Positions 53,275-62,646 of a stretch of 64,000 nucleotides of DNA are shown in pieces. The notes under the pieces were generated by a model, which was given only the letters and a program-made list of their open reading frames with translations, was not told where the DNA came from and ran no database searches. The DNA is from Aquisphaera giovannonii (GTDB taxonomy: Bacteria; Planctomycetota; Planctomycetia; Isosphaerales; Isosphaeraceae), in assembly GCF_008087625.1 (NCBI RefSeq), contig NZ_CP042997.1:1798001-1862000 (forward strand), given 5' to 3'. Position numbers and translations under genes: made by a program. Each line of letters begins with the position of its first letter. Positions within the stretch are counted from its first letter, which is position 1.

Positions 53275-56244
53275 ATGCGGTACGTCCTGCCACTCGTCCT
53301 GATCGCCGCGATCCCGACCTCCGCCGCGTCCAGGGGCGACGACCTCCCCGAGGCCGCCGCCGGATGGTCCATCTCCAGGGTCATCCCGGCACCCGAGGCC
53401 GGGCCCGGGGGGCGGACGGTCCCGTCGGTGTTGGCGACGATCGCGACCGCCCCCGACGGATCCCTCACCCTCGGGCGGACCTCCGGCGACGTCGGCTCGG
53501 TCGCCCTCGTCCGCGACGGCCGACTGCATCCGTTCGCGGACGGCCTCGGGGCTGTGCATGGCCTGGAATGGGTGGAGGATTCGCTCCTCGTCGTCCACGG
53601 CGGGAGCCTTTCCCGCCTCCGGGACGCCGACGGCGACGGCCGCGCGGAGGTTCGCGAGGACCTGGTGGCGGGCCTGGACCCCGGCGCCGAGGCCGGGCAT
53701 GGCCCGTCCGCCGTCCGCCTCTCGCTCGACGGCTTCCTCTATCTGGCCGTCGGCGACCGCGGCCTGGTCCATGCCGTCGGCAAGGACGGCCGCGCCGTCC
53801 GCCTCCGCGGCGGCGGGGTGATCCGCGTCCGGCCCGACGGCTCCGGGTTGGAGGTCGTCTCCACGGGCGAGTATCGCCCGCGATCCCTGGTCGTCACGCC
53901 GTCCGGCGACGTCTTCACGTACGGCCCGGCCGACGCTCGCCGCTGGCCGGCCTCGCTGACCCACCACATCCCCGGCGCCCACTTCGGCTATCCCTACCAG
54001 TACCTCACCGCGAGCTTCCGCTGCCTGCCGACGGTCTCCGGCGAGCCCGGCGGCGAGGGGAACCAGGCGGCCTGCTATGCCGAGGATGGCCTGCCGGAGC
54101 CTTACCGGGGCAATTTTTTCCACGCCGATCCGATCCGCCAATGCGTCGTCCGGGACGAGCTCCGCAAGGCGGGCGGCACGTTCGCCCTGGCCCGCCGCAC
54201 CTCGGTGGTCGCGAAGGGGGCGCTCGCGGATTTCCGCCCCGTCGCCGTCGCCATCACCGCCGAGGCCGACGGGTTCTGGATCGCCGAGGAATCCGGCCGG
54301 CTCCACCGCCTCTCGTATCGAGGGGCCGACGCCGTGCGCCCCGCCCGAGAGCCCCAGGGCACGAGCGTCGCATCGCAGGTCCTCGCGCTGGATCATCCCG
54401 CGGAATCCGTCCGGCAATCCGCCGCCAGGGCGCTCGCGAGGGCCGGCGAAGGCGCGGTCGATCCGCTGGCGCAACGGCTCCGGGCAGGCGGGGCCGAGAC
54501 GGGACGGCTCCGGGCCGTCTGGGCCCTCGACGCGATCGACACCGCCCCGGCCCGGGCCGCGATCGCCGCCGCCCTGGCGGATCCTTCGCCCGCCGTCCGG
54601 ATCCAGGCCGTCCGGAGCTGCGGACTCCGGGGCCGCCGGGATGCCACGCCCGCCCTGGCCCGGCAGCTCGAGCAGCGGGATCCCGCCCTCCGCCGGGAGG
54701 CCGCCGTGGCGCTGGGCCGGATCGGCGACCCCTCGGCCATGACCGCCCTCGTCGGAGCCCTCGGCGACCCCGACCGGTCCGCGGCCTGGTGCGTGCGCAC
54801 GGCCATCCGCCAGCTCGGATACCCGGACACGCCGACGATGACGGCGGCCCTCCTGGACCCCAGGCGCCGCGAGGACGCCCTGACCCTGGCCGACGAGTCG
54901 TGGTCCGTCCCGGTCGTCCGTGCCCTCGCGGACGCCCTCGAGAAGACCGCCGAGCCGGCGGTCCGCGGCCAGATCATCGCCGACCTCGCGGCCCAGTATC
55001 GCAGGCCCGCGCCCTGGGACGGCTCCTGGCGGGGCCCGGACCCGCTCGCCGGCAAGTTCCCGAAGAAGACCGAGCTTTGGGACGAGCAGGGCATGGCCGC
55101 GATCGTCTCCGGGCTGCGGCGCGGGCTCACCGACGCCGACGCCTCGGTCCGCCTGTCCTCGATCCTCGCCCTCGGCGACGTGGGCCCGGCGGGCGTCGCC
55201 AGCCTCCGCCAGGCCCTCGTGATCGAGAAGGAATCGAACAACCGCGCCGCCATCGTCGAGTCGATCGCCGCCACCGACCGGACTCCCGAGGTCGCCAGGC
55301 TGTTCGCCAGGATGGCCGCGGACCCGAAGGAGGCCGAGCCCGTGCGGGCCGCCGCGCTGGACGGCACGGCCGGCGTCCGCAACCCCGACGCCTACCGCGC
55401 CCGGCTCGCCCTCGTCTACAGCCCGAGCACGCCCCCGGCCCTGGTCGCCCGGGCGCTCCCCGCGCTGGCGAGGGACGGCGCCCTCCCCCCGAATGAGCTC
55501 CCCGCCTTCCTGGAGAACCCGTCGCCCGCCGTCCGGGCCGCCGCCCTCCTGAGCCTGAACGTGAAGGAGGCCGTCGCGCCGGAGCTCGCCCCGGCCGTCA
55601 TCGCCCGCCTCGACGACCCCTCGACCGACGTCCGCGAGGCGGCGATGCTCGCGGCCGGGACGCTCCGCCTCCGCGATGCGGTCCCCTCCCTCTTGAAGAC
55701 GGCCGGCGATCCCTCCGCGGAGCTCCGCCCCCAGGCCGTCGCGTCCCTCTGCCGGATGGCCGATCCCCGGGCCGAGTCCATCTACCGCGAGGCCGCCGCC
55801 TCGCCGGACCCGGCCCTCCGTCGCGCCGGGGCGAAGGCGCTCGAGGCCCTGGCCGCCCCCCGCGACCCCGAGGTCGCCCGCGCATCCGCCCCCGACGACG
55901 ACCGGGCCGCACGCATCGGCTTCCTGACGCGGATCGCCCTCCGCCAGCCTGGAGATCCTCGCAAGGGGGCGAGCCTGTTCTTCGAGAGCCGACCCCTCGC
56001 CTGCGCGAGCTGCCATTCCCTCGACGGCAAGGGGGCCGGGCCCGGGCCGGGCCATTCCGACCTGACCGCCAGCCCCGCCCGCGCCGACCGGGCCCGCCTG
56101 ATCGCGGCGATCCTCCAGCCGACCGGCGCCGCCGCCGGGCCCCACGCCGCCTCCTCCCGCCATGCCGCCGCCCTCCGCCCGGCCGACTTCAGCAGCCTGG
56201 TGCGGTTCCTCCACAGGCCTCCCTCCGCCCAGGCGGGCCACTGA
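53275..56244 (+). CDS. Exported HEAT-repeat protein with PVC-type haem site
   Basis: 989 residues. A signal peptide (YVLPLVLIAAIPTSAAS) leads to a beta-propeller-like N-terminal part (residues about 30-340, for example VRLSLDGFLYLAVGDRG and GEYRPRSLVVTPSGDVF), then HEAT repeats to about residue 880 (RQSAARALARAGEGAVDPLA, VRSCGLRGRRDATPALARQL), and a C-terminal cytochrome c site CASCHSLDGKG. This is the planctomycete membrane-bound-dehydrogenase/PVC-haem architecture of unknown substrate. The stretch after the haem site is shorter than usual and lacks the long beta domain. GGAGGGAAG lies before the ATG. Confidence 0.88.
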   Translation: MRYVLPLVLIAAIPTSAASRGDDLPEAAAGWSISRVIPAPEAGPGGRTVPSVLATIATAPDGSLTLGRTSGDVGSVALVRDGRLHPFADGLGAVHGLEWVEDSLLVVHGGSLSRLRDADGDGRAEVREDLVAGLDPGAEAGHGPSAVRLSLDGFLYLAVGDRGLVHAVGKDGRAVRLRGGGVIRVRPDGSGLEVVSTGEYRPRSLVVTPSGDVFTYGPADARRWPASLTHHIPGAHFGYPYQYLTASFRCLPTVSGEPGGEGNQAACYAEDGLPEPYRGNFFHADPIRQCVVRDELRKAGGTFALARRTSVVAKGALADFRPVAVAITAEADGFWIAEESGRLHRLSYRGADAVRPAREPQGTSVASQVLALDHPAESVRQSAARALARAGEGAVDPLAQRLRAGGAETGRLRAVWALDAIDTAPARAAIAAALADPSPAVRIQAVRSCGLRGRRDATPALARQLEQRDPALRREAAVALGRIGDPSAMTALVGALGDPDRSAAWCVRTAIRQLGYPDTPTMTAALLDPRRREDALTLADESWSVPVVRALADALEKTAEPAVRGQIIADLAAQYRRPAPWDGSWRGPDPLAGKFPKKTELWDEQGMAAIVSGLRRGLTDADASVRLSSILALGDVGPAGVASLRQALVIEKESNNRAAIVESIAATDRTPEVARLFARMAADPKEAEPVRAAALDGTAGVRNPDAYRARLALVYSPSTPPALVARALPALARDGALPPNELPAFLENPSPAVRAAALLSLNVKEAVAPELAPAVIARLDDPSTDVREAAMLAAGTLRLRDAVPSLLKTAGDPSAELRPQAVASLCRMADPRAESIYREAAASPDPALRRAGAKALEALAAPRDPEVARASAPDDDRAARIGFLTRIALRQPGDPRKGASLFFESRPLACASCHSLDGKGAGPGPGHSDLTASPARADRARLIAAILQPTGAAAGPHAASSRHAAALRPADFSSLVRFLHRPPSAQAGH

Positions 56245-56266
56245 GCGCAAGGACCTTGGGGCCTCG

Positions 56267-56285
56267 CGAGGCGTTCTCCGCCTCG
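56267..56285. terminator. Hairpin between convergent genes
   Basis: CGAGGCG (56267-56273) pairs with CGCCTCG (56279-56285) around a 5-nt loop, between stops at 56244 and 56301. Confidence 0.5.
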
Positions 56286-56300
56286 CCGCCCGGCCAACTT

Positions 56301-58166
56301 CTAATCCTGACGGCTGCGGATGTGGTGATCGGTGTACTTGACGTGGGGCACGGCCACGTCGACGGCCGGCATGTGGCAACGGATGCAGTCCGAGGTCGGA
56401 TTGACGGGACACGAGACGGGCTTCTTCCCGGCCGGCAGGGCCGCGGGGCGGGTGCGGCTGGCGGAGGCGGGGGCAGGCGAGGGGGGCGGCTGGGTCGAAT
56501 GGCAGGCGAGGCAGCGGGCCTCATAGAAGGCGGCCGAGTGCTCGGCGTCGCGGTGCGGGTCGTGGCAGGTCAGGCAGGAGAGGTGCCCGGCGCTCTCGGT
56601 GTAGCAGCGGCTCCAGGACATCGAGGTCACCTGGAACCGGGCGGCGGTTGCGGAGTCGGGCGAGGCGGCCTGGCCGCGGGGGCTGTGGCAGGTGCCGCAG
56701 AGGCGCGTGACCTCCTCGTCGGAGGCCAGCCGCGGCCGGCCGATGGACGGGTCCGGGAAGGCGTCCGCGACGGCCCGCAGGTGGTTGCCGCCGGGGCCGT
56801 GGCAGCGCTCGCAGCCGATCGCCGGATCGGCGGCGGTGGGCCCCTCGCGGTCGCGGGCGGCGCGGAAGTCCGTGGTGTGGCAGAAGAGGCAGTGGCGCAG
56901 CCCGTCGGCGGAGAGCGGCTTGCCCAGGAAGTTGTGGGCATCGGCCGGGCGAGGCTGCGGATCGATGCCGGTGGTCACGTCCCAGATCCCGCCCCGATAA
57001 CGGGTGAGCCGCAGTTCCCGGTACAGGCCGGCGTCGTCCTGGCCGATCCACGTCCGGGCGCGGGCGCCGGAGCCCAGCGCATAGGCGATGACCGCCCGGG
57101 CAACGTCGTCGTCGCCCCGTCGCGTCTCGGCCGCGGCCTCGCCGCCGGCCCTCGGGAAGGCATGGCTCACGGTCGGGTCGTGGGGGTCGGTCGTGGGGCG
57201 ATCGGGGAGGGGGAGGCGGCGGGCCGCCGCGGGCGGGCTGAACGTCCGGGCGTGGTGGCTGGCCATCTGGAGCGAGGCGATGTCGCGATGGCACTCCACG
57301 CAACGCCCCGCGCCGACGAAGGGAGCCGGCTCCGGGGCCGTCACCTCGCCCCGGGCACCCGGCCCCGCCCGCTTCAGCGCCTCGACCGCCTCGGAGGTGC
57401 GCCCTTCCTGGAGGAGGACCCGGCTGAGCAGCCAGGACGCCGTACGGTCCTCCTCGGGCAGGCCGCCCAGGGCCGCGCGAGCCAGGTCGGGCCGGCCCGA
57501 GATGAGGTGATCCCGCGCGAGAGCCCGGCGTGCCTCCGCGGGCGAGAAGGTCGCCCCCTTCAAGGACGGATCGAGCCGGAGCGCCCTCTCCAGCGCGCCG
57601 GCGGCGCCGGCCGGGTCGGAGAGATCCGCGAGGACGGTGCCCAGGAGCGCCTCGCCGCGGGCCTCCCAGCCTGGGACGCCGGCGAGCCGGCCGGCGAGTT
57701 CGGCCGCCGCATACGGGTTGTCCTCCCTGGCGTCGAGGCGGGCGAGGACGAACAGGGTGTCGGGATGATGCGGGTCCCGCTCGATGGCCTTCCGGAGCGC
57801 GTCGTAGGCCGGGTCCTTCTCGCCGCGGCTCTCGTGACCGGCCGCGGCGAGGAAGAGATCCTCCGCCTCCCAGTTGCCGACCCCGAGCCGATCGAAGAGC
57901 CCCGTGGCCACGTCGTGCCGCCCCTGACGGGCGGAGGAACGGGCGAGCAGACGCACCGCTTCGGGATTGCCCGGCTCGGCCTTCAACCGGTCCCTGGCCA
58001 GGGCGGCGGCCCGGCGGAAGTCGCCGCGGTCATAGGCGGACCTCCCCTCGGCCAGCGGATCGAACGCGGGCCTCGCCGTGGCCCTCGACATCACCCACCA
58101 CGCGGCGCCCCCGACCAGTCCCAGCAGTGCCGCGACCGCCAGGGCCCGCACGATCCTTCCTCCCAT
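56301..58166 (-). CDS. TPR multihaem cytochrome c
   Basis: 621 residues. One N-terminal helix (ALAVAALLGLVGGAAWWVM) is followed by TPR repeats (residues about 35-280: GRSAYDRGDFRRAAALARDR, ALERALRLDPSLKGATFSP) and a C-terminal domain with seven CxxCH haem sites: CVECH, CLFCH, CERCH, CGTCH, CLTCH, CLACH and CIRCH. The first is followed by ASLQMASHHARTF, the usual distal His segment of this multihaem family. It is likely a periplasmic electron-transfer protein or oxidoreductase; substrate unknown. GAGGGG is 5 nt before the ATG. Converges with the HEAT/haem gene. Confidence 0.9.
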   Translation of the reverse strand: MGGRIVRALAVAALLGLVGGAAWWVMSRATARPAFDPLAEGRSAYDRGDFRRAAALARDRLKAEPGNPEAVRLLARSSARQGRHDVATGLFDRLGVGNWEAEDLFLAAAGHESRGEKDPAYDALRKAIERDPHHPDTLFVLARLDAREDNPYAAAELAGRLAGVPGWEARGEALLGTVLADLSDPAGAAGALERALRLDPSLKGATFSPAEARRALARDHLISGRPDLARAALGGLPEEDRTASWLLSRVLLQEGRTSEAVEALKRAGPGARGEVTAPEPAPFVGAGRCVECHRDIASLQMASHHARTFSPPAAARRLPLPDRPTTDPHDPTVSHAFPRAGGEAAAETRRGDDDVARAVIAYALGSGARARTWIGQDDAGLYRELRLTRYRGGIWDVTTGIDPQPRPADAHNFLGKPLSADGLRHCLFCHTTDFRAARDREGPTAADPAIGCERCHGPGGNHLRAVADAFPDPSIGRPRLASDEEVTRLCGTCHSPRGQAASPDSATAARFQVTSMSWSRCYTESAGHLSCLTCHDPHRDAEHSAAFYEARCLACHSTQPPPSPAPASASRTRPAALPAGKKPVSCPVNPTSDCIRCHMPAVDVAVPHVKYTDHHIRSRQD

Positions 58167-58538
58167 GAGCCCCCCTCATCCCGTCGCGCCCGGCGGCCGA
58201 GATCGCGATGAACCGCCGAAAGGAACCCCTTCCGGCCCCGCGTACGGCCCTCGGCAGAGGGAACTCCCGATCCGCCCCGCCGTTCATTCTAGGTCGATCC
58301 GGCCTACCACGCCAAGCGAGACGGAATCCGCCCTCGACGGCCCGATGCACCAATCGGCCCGCCCCGACTTCGATCCCGCTCGCCTCAACAGGGTCGCCGA
58401 CGTGCCGCACCCCATAGACCCCTGCCAAATTGAGCTATACCGGCCGCCTGAAAGGGTGTATGAGAAGCGTGGAAGGAACCAGCCAGAACAGCCATGACGG
58501 CCTTGGATTGCCGCGGGGCATGGATGCCGGAGCGACGC
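58167..58538. other. 372-bp divergent gap
   Basis: Between the multihaem gene (minus) and a PEP-CTERM gene (plus). Contains a tRNA-like fragment at 58419-58444 and no supported gene. Promoters for both genes should be here; no clear pair is seen. Confidence 0.55.
58419..58444 (-). pseudogene. tRNA 5'-half-like remnant
   Basis: On the minus strand the segment reads GCCGGTATAGCTCAATTTGG then CAGGGG, matching the acceptor and D-arm part of a standard bacterial tRNA. The second half of the D stem is altered (GGGG where GAGC is expected), and no anticodon loop, TpsiC arm or matching acceptor strand follows in the next 80 bases. It looks like a decayed tRNA piece, not a gene. Confidence 0.55.
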
Positions 58539-59204
58539 ATGAAGAATGCACGACGACGCGGAGTGTTACGGGCCTGCATCGCCGTCGCTGGCATGCTCGC
58601 CCACGGCGGGATGACCTCGGCCAGTGCGTTGAAGGCCAACGTGACGTACACGACGGCCGGGACGGTCGACGGGTCGGCCCCCGCACTTGCGCTCTTCCAC
58701 GGCGTACAGGGCGGGACGTTCACCCCGTCCGCCCCGTTTTCGCTCGGCCAGTTCGAGGTCGTCCCCCAGGCGGCCGGGGGAGGGGATCGCACGATCACGG
58801 AGCCTTTCGCCATTACATACCGAACCGACGCGATCGACGGCGTCGCCCCGACCATCAATGAATCCCCGGTGACGATCCACGGGTGGCTGGCCGGCACGAT
58901 CAAGAACGACGGAAGCCTGTCGCTCTCGGCGGTCGTCGACCAGGGGGTCCAGTTGGCGGACCCGAACTACTTCTACCCCAATCCCGCCCCGCCGTTCCAG
59001 ACGAACGGCTGGGTCAACAAGATCCACGTCAACGGAGACAAGTACTTCCTGGCCCTCTCAGGCGCACCAGGCACCATGACCTCGATCGAGGCCCGGGTCG
59101 ATATGGTGCCCGTGCCCGAGCCGGGTTCCCTGGCCGTCTTCGGGACCATCATCGTCGTCGGGGCAATACGGGCCGGTCGCCGCCTCCGCCGTCACGCCCG
59201 CTGA
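58539..59204 (+). CDS. PEP-CTERM sorting domain protein
   Basis: 221 residues. N-terminal signal (RACIAVAGMLAHGGMTSASA), a beta-rich mature domain of unknown fold, and the PEP-CTERM end VPVPEPGSLAVFGTIIVVG followed by an Arg-rich tail. It is probably delivered to the surface by an exosortase system located elsewhere. The start at 58539 has GGAG 6 nt upstream; the ATG at 58494 has none. A perfect hairpin closes the transcript at 59241-59266. Confidence 0.85.
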   Translation: MKNARRRGVLRACIAVAGMLAHGGMTSASALKANVTYTTAGTVDGSAPALALFHGVQGGTFTPSAPFSLGQFEVVPQAAGGGDRTITEPFAITYRTDAIDGVAPTINESPVTIHGWLAGTIKNDGSLSLSAVVDQGVQLADPNYFYPNPAPPFQTNGWVNKIHVNGDKYFLALSGAPGTMTSIEARVDMVPVPEPGSLAVFGTIIVVGAIRAGRRLRRHAR

Positions 59205-59240
59205 CCCGACTACCCTCCCCATCTCCTTCAGCCGGTTCAT

Positions 59241-59266
59241 GAAAGGCTCCCGCCCGGGAGCCTTTC
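59241..59266 (+). terminator. Perfect hairpin after the PEP-CTERM gene
   Basis: GAAAGGCTCCCG (59241-59252) and CGGGAGCCTTTC (59255-59266) are perfectly complementary around CC (in RNA the loop will open to 4-6 nt). No T-run follows. Confidence 0.7.
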
Positions 59267-59450
59267 GCTTGCGCCCGGACGGTTCGCCCCGCCGTCATGA
59301 CCCGCCCCAGATGGACCCCGCCTCGTCTCGCGTGGGGGAAATTCGCGGACGGTCCCGGATCCGGGTGCCATATTTCCCGTGTACGGCCAGGAACTCCATC
59401 GTGGAGGCACGCAGGAGCGCGTCTTCGACTGCATCCAAGAGGCCGAGCCC

Positions 59451-61604
59451 GTGAGACGCCGAGCCCGCCGCCGCCCCTTCCTGAGCTGGGATCGCCTCGA
59501 AGACCGAGCCGTCCCCTCCACCCTGATCGCCCTGATCGACTCCGGCGTGGACCTTACATCCGCGAACGACGCCCCCTACTACGACTTCACGAACGCCTAC
59601 GACGCCTACGACAAGAAGTCCGCGGCCGCGGACCACGGGCTGGTCCAGGACACGAGCCTCCAGCACGGTCACGGCGCGACGGTCGCCGACTCGATCGTCC
59701 GCGGCATCCAGGACATGCTGGCCCAGCCCGGCATGTCCGGGGCGGACGTGAAGATCCTGCCCATCCGGGACACATCGACCGACCTGAACATCGACCCCAA
59801 CGCGTTGGTGCGCGGCGTCTATTACGCCGCGGATCACGGGGCCGCCGTGATCAACCTGAGTCTCCGGGTCTACAACAGGGACTTCGTCCTGAACGACCCG
59901 TCGGACCCGCACAACGGCTCGACTCTCTCGCAGGCCATCCAGTATGCCCAGGCGCACGGTGCCGTCGTCGTCACGGCGGCGGGGAATGAGGGGCAGAGCA
60001 TCGAGGTCGACCCCTTCTACATGATGCCGGCCGACGCCGACGACCCGGCCTACAACGGGCTGGGCGTCGCGCTGGGCAACGTGCTCGTGGCCGCGGCCGT
60101 GGACTCGTCCGGGAACCTTTCGTCGCTCACGAACTGGGGGGCGGTGCATGTGGACGTCGGGGCGCCGACGGACGGGAGCGGCGCGACGTCCTATTCGGCC
60201 GGCTATGCCTCCGGCGTGGCCGGCGTGGTCGCCGCGATGACCCCGTCGATGAGCCCCCAGCGGCGTGTGGAGCTCATCAAGCAGACCGTGCAGCCGCATG
60301 CGCAATCGGTCGGGGCCTGGAGCACCAGCGGCGGCAACATCAGCCCCGTCAACCTGGCGAGGCAGATCGTGCAGATCACCTCCACCGCGACCGCGACGTC
60401 GCTGGGCCAGGACGGGCAGGACTTCGTGGGCACGGGGAGGGACGCGGGCGGCCCCGACGGGCGTCAAGACATCCACATCGCCCTGGCCGGGCTGCCCGCC
60501 TCGAAGTCGATCTCCTGGATCGACGTGACGGGCTACGGGGGCGGGGAGTGGAGGTACGACGGCGCCTACGGCACGGACCTGGCGGCGCTCGTGCGGTCCC
60601 CGGGCGCCACCACGGCCGACCTCTACGTGCAGCCGTACCAGGACGAGACGGGGCGGGAGTTCGCGGCCACGATCCACTACGGCGACGGCACGTCGGTGGT
60701 CCTCTACATCCCCCGCGTGTACGCGAGCGCCAACCTGCCCGACCGGGCCGGCCTCGTGGACCGGACGGCCGGGGCGGGCGGGATCGTCACCGCGAGGGGC
60801 CAGAACGGCACGGCCGAGGGCATGGCGAAGGCCTTCGACGGCGACTCCGGGACCAAGTGGCTGGACTTCTCGCCAACGAGCTGGCTCCAGTATCAATTCG
60901 CCGGCGGCGCCTCGTACGTCATCGATCAGTACACGATCACCAGCGCCAACGACACGGCCACGTATCCCGGCCGCGCGCCCTCGAGCTGGGCCCTGGAGGG
61001 CTCGGACGACGGCGTCAACTGGACGACCCTCGACGTCCGCGCCGGCCAGGCCGACACGGCCAATTTCGACACGCGGACGTACTCGTTCAGCAACGCGACC
61101 GCGTACCGGATGTACCGGCTGGACGACATCCGGAGCAACGGCGACCCGATCATCCAGCTCGCCGAATTCCGCCTCCTCGGCCCCGGCGCCGCGCCCGTGG
61201 ACCTCGCCCTCGGGAAGGCGGCGACCTCCTCGTCCGTCGAGGGCGCGGGCTATGACCCGGGCAAGGCCGTGGACGGCGACCCGGCGACGCGATGGTCGAG
61301 CGGCCAGTGGATGCAGCCCGGCCAGGTCGGCTGGCTGAGCATCGACCTCGGAGCGTCCTATCATGTGAACGAGGTGAAGCTGGATTGGGAAACGGCCTTC
61401 GCGGTCGACTACCAGGTCCAGGTCAGCCGGGACGGGACGAGCTGGACCACGATCCGGTCCGTCGCGGGGAACGATCGGCGCGGGCCCGCGGACCTGGGCG
61501 GGCTCTCGGGCTCGGGCCGCTACGTGCGGATCTATGGCACGAAGACGAACGGCTACGACAATTATTCGCTCTACGGCGTGAGCGTCTACGGCACGCCGGC
61601 CTGA
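59451..61604 (+). CDS. Exported subtilisin-like protease with two discoidin domains
   Basis: 717 residues. It begins RRRARRRPFLSWDRLEDRAV, the planctomycete Arg-rich/LEDR start. The S8 peptidase domain has D30 (ALIDSGVD), H74 (HGHGATVAD), the oxyanion Asn in TAAGNEG and S247 (GATSYSAGYASG), so the triad is complete. C-terminal: two F5/8-type (discoidin) carbohydrate/lipid-binding domains, near residues 430-575 and 585-717 (DGDSGTKWLDFSPTSWLQY, DGDPATRWSSGQW). The start is a GTG at 59451, with AGAGG 8 nt upstream; a GTG at 59379 is in frame but less good. Probably a secreted, surface-bound protease. Confidence 0.88.
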   Translation: MRRRARRRPFLSWDRLEDRAVPSTLIALIDSGVDLTSANDAPYYDFTNAYDAYDKKSAAADHGLVQDTSLQHGHGATVADSIVRGIQDMLAQPGMSGADVKILPIRDTSTDLNIDPNALVRGVYYAADHGAAVINLSLRVYNRDFVLNDPSDPHNGSTLSQAIQYAQAHGAVVVTAAGNEGQSIEVDPFYMMPADADDPAYNGLGVALGNVLVAAAVDSSGNLSSLTNWGAVHVDVGAPTDGSGATSYSAGYASGVAGVVAAMTPSMSPQRRVELIKQTVQPHAQSVGAWSTSGGNISPVNLARQIVQITSTATATSLGQDGQDFVGTGRDAGGPDGRQDIHIALAGLPASKSISWIDVTGYGGGEWRYDGAYGTDLAALVRSPGATTADLYVQPYQDETGREFAATIHYGDGTSVVLYIPRVYASANLPDRAGLVDRTAGAGGIVTARGQNGTAEGMAKAFDGDSGTKWLDFSPTSWLQYQFAGGASYVIDQYTITSANDTATYPGRAPSSWALEGSDDGVNWTTLDVRAGQADTANFDTRTYSFSNATAYRMYRLDDIRSNGDPIIQLAEFRLLGPGAAPVDLALGKAATSSSVEGAGYDPGKAVDGDPATRWSSGQWMQPGQVGWLSIDLGASYHVNEVKLDWETAFAVDYQVQVSRDGTSWTTIRSVAGNDRRGPADLGGLSGSGRYVRIYGTKTNGYDNYSLYGVSVYGTPA

Positions 61605-61641
61605 GCCGACGGGGGCCGGCCGCGCCCCGGCCCGGAACGCG

Positions 61642-61692
61642 GCGAGGCGGGCCGGGCCCGTCCCCGCCGGGGGAGGGCCCGGCCCGCCTCGC
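61642..61692. terminator. Perfect 18-bp hairpin between convergent genes
   Basis: The arms 61642-61659 and 61675-61692 are fully complementary with a 15-nt loop, between the protease stop (61604) and the DUF1328 stop (61732). It would act on both strands. Confidence 0.75.
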
Positions 61693-61731
61693 GATGGGCC
61701 GGCCGGGGATCGGGACTCGCCCGATCCCTGG

Positions 61732-61902
61732 TCATACGGCTGGCACGCCGCCCCGCCCGAAGATCAGGGAGATCACGAAGAGCACCAGGAAGATGAACAC
61801 GAAGATCTTGGCGATGTACGCCATGTCGCCGGCGAAGCCGCCGAAGCCGAGGAGGCCTGCGACCAGGGCCAGGATGAAGAAAGCGAGTGCCCACCTGAGC
61901 AT
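61732..61902 (-). CDS. DUF1328 (YtjA-like) small membrane protein
   Basis: 56 residues, two helices: [19 protein letters not shown] and [20 protein letters not shown], joined by GFAGD, matching the DUF1328/UPF0391 family, common in bacteria and of unknown role (often stress-induced). AAAGGA lies 7 nt before the ATG at 61902; an in-frame TTG at 61923 has none. First of three tiny membrane-protein genes in the same direction. Confidence 0.92.
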   Translation of the reverse strand: MLRWALAFFILALVAGLLGFGGFAGDMAYIAKIFVFIFLVLFVISLIFGRGGVPAV

Positions 61903-61990
61903 CTGAATGTCCTTTCGCGGCAAGAATCGTGGATGGTTTCGCGTACGCTCTCGGGCCCGCCGCGGCGGCGGGGCCTCGTCCGAACTCGAC

Positions 61991-62281
61991 TCAACGGGCG
62001 CGGGGGGGGAGGTCGGCGTCCGCGCCGAGGCGGCGGTAACCGAACTCCTCGTGCTCGTAGGCGAGGCCTACGAAGGCCGTGGCGAGGCCGACGATCAGCG
62101 CCGCCAGCAGCACGACGATGATCAGCATCATCGGCGTGTCGAGCTGGATGAAGCGGAGGTAGTTCACCTCCGCCGGCTGGCTCGTCGCCAGGTTCTGATA
62201 GCGGGTGCCGAGGCCCAGGGCGGCCAGGCCGAGCCCGACCAGGGCCCCCGCGGTGATGATCGCCCCGGTCAACGCTCGCAT
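61991..62281 (-). CDS. Small two-helix membrane protein
   Basis: 96 residues: N-terminal helix ([20 protein letters not shown]), an outer loop [20 protein letters not shown], a second helix ([20 protein letters not shown]) and an acidic tail ([11 protein letters not shown]). Not recognised. GAGG lies 8 nt before the ATG at 62281; the frame continues upstream as shadow. Between two other tiny membrane proteins in the same direction. Confidence 0.78.
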   Translation of the reverse strand: MRALTGAIITAGALVGLGLAALGLGTRYQNLATSQPAEVNYLRFIQLDTPMMLIIVVLLAALIVGLATAFVGLAYEHEEFGYRRLGADADLPPRAR

Positions 62282-62313
62282 GGCAGGGACCTCGTGGGGA
62301 ATGGGTGCCTCGG

Positions 62314-62472
62314 TCACATGTTGCAGCCGCGGAGCAGGCCGGCCATCACCAGGAGGATGCCCGCCATGATCATCAGGATCCCGCTGCAGCCGCAGCCGGG
62401 ATAGGCGCCGTAGGGACCGCGGGGCTGATACCAGCCGCCGCCGCCCAGCAAACCACCCGGTCCCAAGCTCAT
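62314..62472 (-). CDS. Small Gly-rich single-helix protein
   Basis: 52 residues: MSLGPGGLLGGGGWYQPRGP, a short Cys-containing turn (CGCSGILMI) and a helix (MAGILLVMAGLLRGCNM). Not recognised; such Gly/Tyr-rich one-helix proteins occur widely as small membrane proteins. The ATG at 62472 has AGGGG 7 nt upstream; an ATG further up has no site. Confidence 0.65.
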   Translation of the reverse strand: MSLGPGGLLGGGGWYQPRGPYGAYPGCGCSGILMIMAGILLVMAGLLRGCNM

Positions 62473-62646
62473 GTCCGCACCCCTGTCGGATTCGCGTCGC
62501 CCCGCCGCGGCCGCCACGGCCTTGGCTAATCTTCACGACCCAGCACATAGGCAAACGTAATGCCAAAGAGATTATTGCCCCGTCGATTCCGCGGGCCGGG
62601 GGCGGCGAGGTCGGCGCCGTGGGCGCGGGCGACGGGGCGCGGCCGG

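Noticed and set aside
58380-58460. Complete tRNA gene
   Set aside because: Only the 5' half matches; no anticodon loop, TpsiC arm or closing acceptor strand.
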